Assembly: GCA_020866945.1 (NCBI GenBank)
Contig: JAJBVW010000170.1
Span: 4,393 to 15,933, forward strand
Direction: 5' to 3'
DNA length: 11,541 nucleotides
DNA from: Oscillospiraceae bacterium
GTDB taxonomy: Bacteria > Bacillota > Clostridia > Oscillospirales > Oscillospiraceae
Made by a program: the position numbers and the translations under genes. The notes below the pieces were generated by a model that searched no databases, was not told the origin of the DNA, and saw only the letters and a program-made list of their open reading frames with translations. Shown here one piece after another: positions 7,143 to 11,541 of the stretch. Within the stretch, counting starts at the first letter, position 1; the number at the start of each line of letters is the position of its first letter.

Positions 7143-7173
7143 TTGCATTCGACAATTTCCATTCGCTATAATA
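7143..7173 (+). promoter_or_regulatory. Promoter of the SleB-type gene, sigma-A or sigma-G-like
   Basis: A -10 TATAATA (7167-7173) lies 18 bases after TGCAT (7144-7148). As a sigma-A promoter the -10 is perfect but the -35 (TTGCAT) matches only at TTG. As a sigma-G promoter (TGMATA-like -35, 17-18 bases, CATWHTA-like -10) both parts fit with one or two misses, and forespore sigma-G drives sleB in Bacillus. The class cannot be settled from sequence. The leader to the ATG at 7247 is about 68 bases. Confidence 0.55.
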
Positions 7174-7246
7174 AGAGTGTACCTGATGAAAGTCGGGTCA
7201 TTCTATCCTGCATAAAATGAAAGGCAGGGTCAAAGGAGGCGGCTGG

Positions 7247-8167
7247 ATGAAGAGCAGATGGCTGGAAAGAGTATTGGCTGTGGTATGCGCCGTGGTTCTG
7301 ACGATGGCCGTGATGAGCAAGCCTGTCTTTGCTGAGGCAGAGGAGGCGGAGGACGCGCAGGCGACGGCGGCGCTGGCGGAGAGCTATGTGGTCTTCGGCG
7401 ATGCTTCCGGCGAGGCGTCTGAGCTTGAGGTAACAGACAACCGCAGCACGGTTCCCTATTATGTGGGAGAGACGGAGTGCGGAGAGTGCACGCTGATAGA
7501 TGGAATGCCCTATGTGAACGTGGCCGCGTTTCTGTCCGCCCTGGGCGTGGGCGGCACGGCCTATGACAGCGGCAGCAGCTTGACCCTGTCGGGCGATACG
7601 CTGACCATGACGGCAGAGGCGGGGGCGATATACTTCACCTGCAATGGCCGGTATCTCTACGTGGAAAACGGCGTGCAGAGCATGGACGGCGGCATATGCC
7701 TGCCGGTGGAGGCGCTGGTAAAATGCACAGGCGCTTCCGTTTCCTGGGATCGTGTGGCGTGGTGCATCACGGTGGAGGAAGGAACGCTCTCTCCCCTGAC
7801 AAGCGGAGACGCCTATTACAGCGAGACGGACGTCTATTGGCTCAGCCGCGTGATATATGCCGAGGCGGGCGGACAGTCCCTGGAGGCTCAGGCCGCCATA
7901 GGCAGCGTTATCATGAATCGCGTGGCGGACGAGGCTTTTCCGGACACGGTATATGAGGTCGTATTTGCGAAGAATCAGTTCGACGTGGTCATCAACGGCA
8001 TGGTCTATATGACCCCGGACGATACGTCTGCCATTGCGGCAAAGCTGGCCCTGGAGGGCTATGACCTGGCCTCCGGCGCGACCTATTTCACCCGTGGGGA
8101 CACCGACGAGACGGGCTATGACTGCGTGGCCCAGGTGGAGGATATACGTTTCCTGACACCGGCTTGA
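7247..8167 (+). CDS. SleB-type cell-wall (spore cortex) hydrolase with copper-amine-oxidase-like N-terminal domain
   Basis: A 306-residue exported protein. The ATG at 7247 is chosen because AAAGGAGG (7232-7239) ends 7 bases before it; an ATG at 7217 in frame would add ten residues. Residues 1-29 are a signal peptide ending V-F-A. Residues about 68-178 resemble a copper-amine-oxidase N-terminal (stalk) domain, with two related halves (M-P-Y-V-N-V-A-A-F and G-I-C-L-P-V-E-A-L). Residues about 195-290 are the hydrolase_2/SleB fold: V-I-Y-A-E206 with the probable catalytic glutamate, V-I-M-N-R, N-Q-F-D and G-A-T-Y-F. SleB is a lytic transglycosylase that degrades spore cortex at germination. The usual peptidoglycan-binding domain is replaced here, and the usual E-A-R-G-E is E-A-G-G-Q. 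A role in vegetative wall turnover remains possible. Confidence 0.87.
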   Translation: MKSRWLERVLAVVCAVVLTMAVMSKPVFAEAEEAEDAQATAALAESYVVFGDASGEASELEVTDNRSTVPYYVGETECGECTLIDGMPYVNVAAFLSALGVGGTAYDSGSSLTLSGDTLTMTAEAGAIYFTCNGRYLYVENGVQSMDGGICLPVEALVKCTGASVSWDRVAWCITVEEGTLSPLTSGDAYYSETDVYWLSRVIYAEAGGQSLEAQAAIGSVIMNRVADEAFPDTVYEVVFAKNQFDVVINGMVYMTPDDTSAIAAKLALEGYDLASGATYFTRGDTDETGYDCVAQVEDIRFLTPA

Positions 8168-8192
8168 AACGCGGTGCGCGGTGTGATACAAT
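8164..8192 (+). promoter_or_regulatory. Extended -10 promoter upstream of rsmG, overlapping the preceding stop codon
   Basis: TTGAAA (8164-8169, 5 of 6 to consensus) is followed by 17 bases and TACAAT (8187-8192, 5 of 6), with TG one base before the -10 as in extended -10 promoters. The -35 overlaps the TGA of the cortex-hydrolase gene. The transcript would start near 8199, upstream of the terminator hairpin at 8227-8258, and would have to pass it to reach rsmG. Confidence 0.5.
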
Positions 8193-8226
8193 GACCGCAG
8201 GGCAAAATCTCAAAAAGCAAGGAATA

Positions 8227-8258
8227 AAAAAGGATGCGCCTGAATGCGCGTCCTTTTT
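8227..8258 (+). terminator. Rho-independent terminator after the SleB-type gene
   Basis: AAAAAGGATGCGC (8227-8239), loop CTGAAT, and GCGCGTCCTTTTT (8246-8258). All 13 positions pair if one U-G wobble is allowed, and the stem ends in five U. The A-rich left arm also gives a U-tract on the minus strand, so it may act both ways. It lies 60 bases after the SleB-type stop and 25 before the rsmG start. Confidence 0.85.
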
Positions 8259-8283
8259 CTGTTATATTATATAAGGAGACGCT

Positions 8284-8991
8284 ATGGAAAACATCCTGAC
8301 AGAAGGGCTGGAGGCCCTGGGTATCCCGGCGGAGCGGGAGGCGGTTGAGACGCTGGCGGCCTATGGGCGGCTTCTGGCGGACGCCAACCGGGTCACGAAC
8401 CTGACCGCCATCACTGACCCGGCGGATATGGCCCGGCTGCATTTTCTGGACAGCGCCGCCCTGTTGACCGTGGCGGATTTTTCCGGCAAGCGTGTGGCGG
8501 ATGTGGGCACCGGCGCGGGCTTTCCCGGCGTTCCCTTGCGGGTGCTTCAGTCGGACATACGCCTGACGGTGATGGACAGCGTGGGGAAAAAGGTGGACTT
8601 CGTGGAAGCCTCCTGCCGCCGCCTGGGCATTGAGAATGTGAACTGCATTTGGGGCCGGGCGGAGGAGCTGCCCCAGCTTCGGGAGGGGTTCGACATCGTG
8701 GTCAGCCGCGCGGTTGCGGAGCTGGACGTACTGGCGGAGCTGTGCCTTCCTATGGTGGGCCGGGATGGCCTGTTTATCGCCATGAAAGGCCCGGATTGCC
8801 AGGCGGAGGCGGACGAGGCGGACTTTGCCATCCGCACCCTGGGGGGACGCCTCCGGGAGATACGGCCCTACACCATCCCCGGCACGGACGTCACCCACGC
8901 TGCCCTGGTGGTGGAAAAGACGGCGTCCACGCCGATTCGTTACCCCCGGCGGTATGCCCAGATAAAAAAGAATCCCCTCCGAGGCGTCTGA
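8284..8991 (+). CDS. rsmG: 16S rRNA (guanine-527 N7) methyltransferase RsmG (GidB)
   Basis: A 235-residue cytosolic Rossmann-fold methyltransferase that uses S-adenosylmethionine to make m7G527 in 16S rRNA; its loss gives low-level streptomycin resistance in several bacteria. Motifs: N-L-T-A-I-T (39-44), H-F-L-D-S (53-57), the SAM-binding loop D-V-G-T-G-A-G-F-P-G (73-82), D-S-V-G-K-K (98-103), S-R-A-V-A (141-145) and M-K-G (167-169). The length is typical. AAGGAG (8273-8278) lies 5 bases before the ATG. The usual neighbours mnmG/parA are not beside it here, as is common when rsmG stands alone in Clostridia. Confidence 0.96.
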   Translation: MENILTEGLEALGIPAEREAVETLAAYGRLLADANRVTNLTAITDPADMARLHFLDSAALLTVADFSGKRVADVGTGAGFPGVPLRVLQSDIRLTVMDSVGKKVDFVEASCRRLGIENVNCIWGRAEELPQLREGFDIVVSRAVAELDVLAELCLPMVGRDGLFIAMKGPDCQAEADEADFAIRTLGGRLREIRPYTIPGTDVTHAALVVEKTASTPIRYPRRYAQIKKNPLRGV

Positions 8992-9010
8992 CCCAAGCCT
9001 CAGAGAGGGG
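8974..9010. terminator. Bipartite hairpin overlapping the rsmG stop codon
   Basis: CCCCTC (8974-8979) pairs with GAGGGG (9005-9010) and, inside it, GAGGC (8981-8985) pairs with GCCTC (8997-9001); a 1-versus-3-base internal loop separates them. The rsmG stop (8989-8991) lies in the terminal loop. On the plus strand no U-tract follows. On the minus strand ATTCTTTTTT follows, as in a terminator for leftward transcripts, though no leftward gene is seen to the right. Confidence 0.5.
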
Positions 9011-9038
9011 CGGCAGCGTAAAATATGAACAAATTGAA

Positions 9039-9076
9039 AAATCAATCGCTCGCTATTGACAGCGAGCGATTGATTT
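9039..9076. promoter_or_regulatory. Perfect 16-bp palindrome, probable MarR operator
   Basis: AAATCAATCGCTCGCT (9039-9054) is repeated inverted without mismatch as AGCGAGCGATTGATTT (9061-9076) around a 6-base centre. It covers the -35 box and most of the spacer of the promoter upstream of the MarR gene, the normal place for autorepression by this family. A 16-bp perfect inverted repeat is very unlikely by chance. As RNA it could also fold, but no U-tract follows directly. Confidence 0.75.
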
Positions 9077-9084
9077 GCTATGTT
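9056..9084 (+). promoter_or_regulatory. Sigma-A-type promoter of the MarR-ABC operon
   Basis: A perfect -35 TTGACA (9056-9061), a 17-base spacer and a -10 TATGTT (9079-9084, 4 of 6). The -35 lies in the centre of the palindrome, so a bound regulator would block polymerase. Transcription would start near 9091, just before GGAGG (9101-9105). Confidence 0.7.
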
Positions 9085-9113
9085 TTACCCTGTAAACTTT
9101 GGAGGCATGAAAG

Positions 9114-9584
9114 GTGGGCAGACACAGGATGCGGGAGGATGAATGTTATCTGGGGCCGGATGGCCAGGTGGAGTGCGGCGCGCTGATAAAGCGGATTAAC
9201 GACACCCTGGAAAAACGGGCCAATAACGCCCTGCAGAAGCATGACATTACCTTTTTTCAGCTCAAAATGCTGATCATCCTGTTTCTGTCGAAGGACGGCA
9301 CCGCCACGCTGAAGGAGCTGGAGCGTGGGTTTGGAGTGGCCCAGTCCACCGCCGCGGGGGTGGCTGTGCGTCTTGAAAAGAAGGGGCTTATTACCAGCTA
9401 CGCCGATGCCCGCGACCGGCGGGTAAAGCGGGTGCAGATCACCCCGGCGGGCCGGGCGCTGTGCGAGGCGCACCATGAGGAGATGGGGCAAAACGAGGCG
9501 ATCATTCTCAAAGACCTGTCCGGCCAGGAGCAGGAGCAGCTTAAATCCCTGCTTATGCGGGTGTACGTCTCCCTGGAGGAGTGA
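9114..9584 (+). CDS. MarR-family transcriptional regulator
   Basis: A 156-residue winged helix-turn-helix protein. Residues about 21-60 are the helical dimer part, 65-90 the HTH (L-K-E-L-E-R-G-F-G-V-A-Q-S-T-A-A-G-V), and 97-112 the wing with the family hallmark D-A-R-D-R-R-V-K-R-V and T-P-A-G. The GTG at 9114 is chosen because GGAGG (9101-9105) lies 8 bases upstream; an ATG at 9129 in frame would lose five residues and has a poorer site. It sits behind a palindrome that it probably binds and 96 bases before an ABC exporter gene, the common arrangement in which a MarR protein represses its own gene and the transporter. The ligand is unknown. Confidence 0.93.
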   Translation: MGRHRMREDECYLGPDGQVECGALIKRINDTLEKRANNALQKHDITFFQLKMLIILFLSKDGTATLKELERGFGVAQSTAAGVAVRLEKKGLITSYADARDRRVKRVQITPAGRALCEAHHEEMGQNEAIILKDLSGQEQEQLKSLLMRVYVSLEE

Positions 9585-9602
9585 GGCTCTTTTGTTTAAG
9601 AC

Positions 9603-9648
9603 AATCAATCGCGTGCGCTCAAAGTGAAGACGAAGGATGAATCAATGC
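9603..9648 (+). promoter_or_regulatory. Partial copies of the MarR operator before the ABC gene
   Basis: AATCAATCGC (9603-9612) is identical to bases 9040-9049 of the operator arm, and AATCAATGC (9640-9648) is a near copy. No matching inverted arm follows, so these are half-sites at best. Their position between the MarR and ABC genes suggests additional contact by the same regulator. No convincing promoter is seen in this 96-base gap. Confidence 0.4.
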
Positions 9649-9680
9649 AAAAATTCAGTAGGAGGGATGAGACAACAACT

Positions 9681-11411
9681 ATGAATACCTTAAAAATCCT
9701 TGGCCGTCAGGTGAAGGAGTATAAGCGAGACTCCATTCTCTGCCCGGTGTTTACGGCGCTGGAGGTGCTGATGGAGGTGCTGATACCCTTCGTCACGGCG
9801 GCAATCATCGACTCCGGCATTCAGGGTGGCGATATGAGAAAGGTGCTTCTCTATGGTGCGCTGATGCTGGTGATGGCGTTTTTGAGCCTGTTTTTCGGGA
9901 TGAGAGCTGGCACTTATGGGGCTTCTGCCTCTTCTGGCTTTGCCTGCAATCTGCGGGACGCCATGTATGAGAATATCCAGACCTTTTCCTTTTCGGATAT
10001 TGACAAATACAGCACCGCCGGTCTTGTGACCCGCATGACCACAGACGTGACAAACGTGCAGAACGCCTATCAGATGCTGATTCGTATGGTGGTTCGCGCC
10101 CCGCTGATGCTGATATGCAGCATGGTCATGTGCTTTGTCATCAGCCCGCGGCTGAGCGCGGTGTTTCTGGTGGCGCTGATATTCTTGGGCATTGTGTTGT
10201 TTTCTATCGCGCTGAAATCCATGCCCATGTTCCGGCGTGTGTTTGATAAGTATGACGACCTTAACGCCAGCGTGCAGGAAAATGTCTCCGGCATCCGGGT
10301 GGTGAAGGCGTATGTCCGCGAGGACTATGAGGACAAGAAATTCTCCAAGGCCTCGGAAAATCTGTGCCGGATGTTCGTGAAGGCGGAGTCCATTCTGGCC
10401 TTCAATAACCCGGTTATGATGCTGACCATCTATGGCTGCATCATTGCGCTCAGCTGGTTCGGTGCCCGGTTCATCGTGGCCGGATCCATGACCACGGGCA
10501 ACGTGACGAGCCTGTTCAGCTATGTGATGGGCATGATGATGAGCCTGATGATGCTCTCCATGGTCTTCGTTATGGTGTCCATGTCCGCCGCCAGCGGCCG
10601 CCGCATTGCGCAGGTGCTCAATGAGAAGGCCGACCTGACAAATCCCGCCGAGCCGGTGACAGAGGTTCCCACCGGGGAGATTGACTTCGACCATGTCTGC
10701 TTCGCCTATAAGAAAGGCAGCGGGGAGGATGTTCTCCACGACATCGACCTGCATATTAAGGCCGGGGAGACCATCGGTATCATCGGCGGCACCGGCTCCG
10801 GCAAGTCCAGCCTGGTGAGCCTTATAAGCCGCCTTTATGACGTGACCGACGGTGCTGTTCGGGTCGGAGGCCGGGACGTCCGGGAATACGACCTGGAGAC
10901 GCTGCGCAACCAGGTGGCCGTGGTGCTGCAAAAGAACGTGCTCTTTTCCGGCACGATTCTCGACAATCTGCGCTGGGGCAAGGAGGACGCCACCCTGGAG
11001 GAGTGCCAGGAGGCCTGCCAGCAGGCCTGCGCCGACGAGTTCATCCAGCGGATGCCGGATAAATACGACACCTGGATCGAACAGGGCGGCACGAATGTCT
11101 CCGGCGGTCAGCGCCAGCGGCTTTGCATTGCCCGTGCGCTGGCAGTCGAGCCGGACATCCTGCTTCTTGACGAGTCGACCAGCGCCTTAGATCCGATCTC
11201 GACCTCCCAGATCGAGGACCTGATCGGAGATCTGAAGCAACAGTACACCGTGATCATGGTGACCCACAACATGCAGCAGGCAGTGCGGATCTCCGACTGG
11301 ACCGCCTTCTTCCTTCTGGGAGAGCTGATCGAGTACGGAGATACGGAACAAATTTTTACGATGCCCAAACACAAAAGAACGGAAGAATATATCTCAGGGA
11401 GGTTTGGCTGA
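9681..11411 (+). CDS. ABC exporter half with a PstB-like C-terminus (chimeric ABC protein)
   Basis: 576 residues if started at ATG 9681, which places the first membrane helix as in relatives; GGAGGG (9661-9666) is 14 bases upstream. In-frame GTG 9624 and ATG 9645 would add 19 or 12 residues. Residues 1-310 are an exporter membrane domain (type-I MdlB/YfiB-like). The nucleotide-binding domain has Walker A GGTGSGKS (369-376), Q-loop Q417, signature N-V-S-G-G-Q (472-477), Walker B D-I-L-L-L-D-E (492-498), D-loop S-A-L-D (501-504) and H529. Up to about residue 480 it reads as an exporter. From about A-V-E-P-D onward it reads as PstB: D-P-I-S-T-S, V-T-H-N-M-Q-Q-A, T-A-F-F-L-L-G-E-L-I-E-Y-G and the ending I-S-G-R-F-G. 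The frame is intact and all ATPase motifs remain. The usual second exporter half is missing and phoU follows 1 base later. Confidence 0.9.
   Translation: MNTLKILGRQVKEYKRDSILCPVFTALEVLMEVLIPFVTAAIIDSGIQGGDMRKVLLYGALMLVMAFLSLFFGMRAGTYGASASSGFACNLRDAMYENIQTFSFSDIDKYSTAGLVTRMTTDVTNVQNAYQMLIRMVVRAPLMLICSMVMCFVISPRLSAVFLVALIFLGIVLFSIALKSMPMFRRVFDKYDDLNASVQENVSGIRVVKAYVREDYEDKKFSKASENLCRMFVKAESILAFNNPVMMLTIYGCIIALSWFGARFIVAGSMTTGNVTSLFSYVMGMMMSLMMLSMVFVMVSMSAASGRRIAQVLNEKADLTNPAEPVTEVPTGEIDFDHVCFAYKKGSGEDVLHDIDLHIKAGETIGIIGGTGSGKSSLVSLISRLYDVTDGAVRVGGRDVREYDLETLRNQVAVVLQKNVLFSGTILDNLRWGKEDATLEECQEACQQACADEFIQRMPDKYDTWIEQGGTNVSGGQRQRLCIARALAVEPDILLLDESTSALDPISTSQIEDLIGDLKQQYTVIMVTHNMQQAVRISDWTAFFLLGELIEYGDTEQIFTMPKHKRTEEYISGRFG
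11100..11190 (+). other. Junction between exporter-like and PstB-like sequence
   Basis: The change of family lies between the signature motif and the D-loop, where exporters and PstB share S-G-G-Q-x-Q-R-L-C-I-A-R-A-L. GATC occurs twice in 9681-11160 and nine times in 11161-11541 (hand count), the first of these at 11190. The protein family, gene neighbour and base signature therefore all switch together. Whether this is recombination or a false assembly join is undecided. Confidence 0.75.
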
Positions 11412-11412
11412 T

Positions 11413-11541
11413 ATGGCCCTACGGAAAGTATATGAGGAGCAGTTAAACAAGCTCCACGACAAACTGACGCAGATGGGGAGCTTATGCACCCTCGCGGTGG
11501 AACTGGCGATCGAGTCGGTAAAGACGGGGGTTAAGAACTTA
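11413..11541 (+). CDS. phoU: PhoU, phosphate-specific transport accessory protein; N-terminal part, runs off the right edge
   Basis: Only the first 43 codons are present. They match the start of PhoU: L-R-K-V-Y-E-E-Q-L, then L-H-D-K-L-T-Q-M-G, then A-V-E-L-A-I-E-S-V. PhoU is a cytosolic helical protein that links the PstSCAB phosphate importer to the PhoR sensor and represses the Pho response. AGGGAGG (11396-11402) lies inside the end of the ABC gene, 10 bases before the ATG, and only 1 base separates the two genes. phoU directly after pstB is the standard pst operon order, which supports the PstB reading of the preceding C-terminus. The segment shares the GATC-rich signature of the PstB-like part. 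Confidence 0.85.
   Translation, partial: MALRKVYEEQLNKLHDKLTQMGSLCTLAVELAIESVKTGVKNL

Larger units (their letters stand above)
6913..7246 (+). other. AT-rich intergenic and leader region upstream of the SleB-type gene
   Basis: 334 bases without a gene. The left half is very AT-rich, with an AT-only hairpin candidate (GTAAA 6919-6923 with TTTAC 6937-6941) too weak to call a terminator. TTGGG (7054-7058) and CCCAA (7067-7071) form a 5-bp inverted repeat. The right half holds the GACACAA repeats and the promoter, listed separately. Two copies of GGGTCA (7195-7200 and 7227-7232) lie in the leader, with CCTGC/GCAGG (7207-7211, 7224-7228) between and beside them; no known riboswitch was recognised. 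Confidence 0.6.

Noticed and set aside
7166..8191. A 341-codon minus-strand frame opposite the SleB-type gene
   Set aside because: Antisense to a well-supported gene with signal peptide and ribosome site; no recognisable domain.
8191..8274. A 27-codon frame ahead of rsmG, considered as a leader peptide
   Set aside because: Its ATG overlaps the -10 box of the only promoter seen, so it would not be transcribed from it, and it lacks a ribosome site.
8116..9045. A 309-codon minus-strand frame opposite rsmG
   Set aside because: rsmG has all family motifs on the plus strand; the antisense frame has none and crosses intergenic hairpins.
9107..9142. An 11-codon frame starting with ATG just after GGAGG before the MarR gene
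   Set aside because: The ATG is only 1 base from GGAGG, too close for efficient initiation, while the GTG at 9114 has ideal spacing and opens the MarR frame.
9690..10931. A 413-codon open frame on the minus strand opposite the ABC gene
   Set aside because: It is very rich in His and Gln and low-complexity, has no family resemblance, and lies antisense to a clear ABC coding frame; GC-rich codons create such shadows.
1..11541. CRISPR arrays, tRNA or rRNA genes, insertion sequences, attachment sites
   Set aside because: No regularly spaced repeats, cloverleaf-like RNA, transposase or integrase frame was seen on either strand.

Overview
The window looks like chromosome of a GC-rich, spore-forming, anaerobic Firmicute, most likely a Clostridia of the Oscillospiraceae/Ruminococcaceae kind. 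The support is a SpoIIP-type protein with a sigma-E-like promoter, a SleB-type spore-cortex hydrolase, a small TSCPD protein, a cytosolic anaerobic molybdopterin oxidoreductase, and GGAGG-type ribosome binding sites with GC-rich codons. This placement is inference; no rRNA or other taxonomic marker lies in the window.

Layout. (1) 1-1653, minus strand: the first 551 codons of a molybdopterin oxidoreductase that runs off the left edge. (2) 1654-1854: a divergent promoter region with a good sigma-A promoter in each direction and a 9-bp inverted repeat around the rightward one. (3) 1855-4860, plus strand: a tight three-gene operon with a stand-alone DltA-like amino-acid adenylating enzyme, a ProX/YbaK-like aminoacyl-tRNA editing protein and a CPBP-family membrane protease. 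(4) 4902-4936: a hairpin between convergent transcripts. (5) 4943-6534, minus strand: a two-CBS-domain protein and a SpoIIP-type hydrolase with its own sigma-E-like promoter. (6) 6655-8167, plus strand: a TSCPD protein, a 334-base AT-rich regulatory gap, and a SleB-type cortex hydrolase. (7) 8284-8991: rsmG, the 16S rRNA methyltransferase. (8) 9039-11541: a MarR regulator behind a perfect 16-bp palindromic operator, an ABC transporter gene, and the start of phoU.

The most striking signal is at the right end. The ABC gene begins as an ordinary drug/lipid ABC exporter half, in the expected place after a MarR regulator. From about the signature motif/Walker B region its protein becomes the C-terminus of PstB, the phosphate-import ATPase, and the next gene is phoU, the usual pst operon neighbour. 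The base signature changes at the same point: 2 GATC sites in the roughly 1480 bases before it and 9 in the roughly 380 after (hand count). This is either an in-frame recombination between two ABC genes or a chimeric assembly join at a conserved ABC motif. The second exporter half that usually follows is absent. The sequence alone cannot decide, but everything right of about 11.1 kb should not be assumed contiguous with the rest.

Other points of interest are the adenylation/editing/protease operon without a carrier protein, the MarR operator with a second partial copy before the ABC gene, the sporulation-type promoters, and a promoter placed upstream of a terminator before rsmG.
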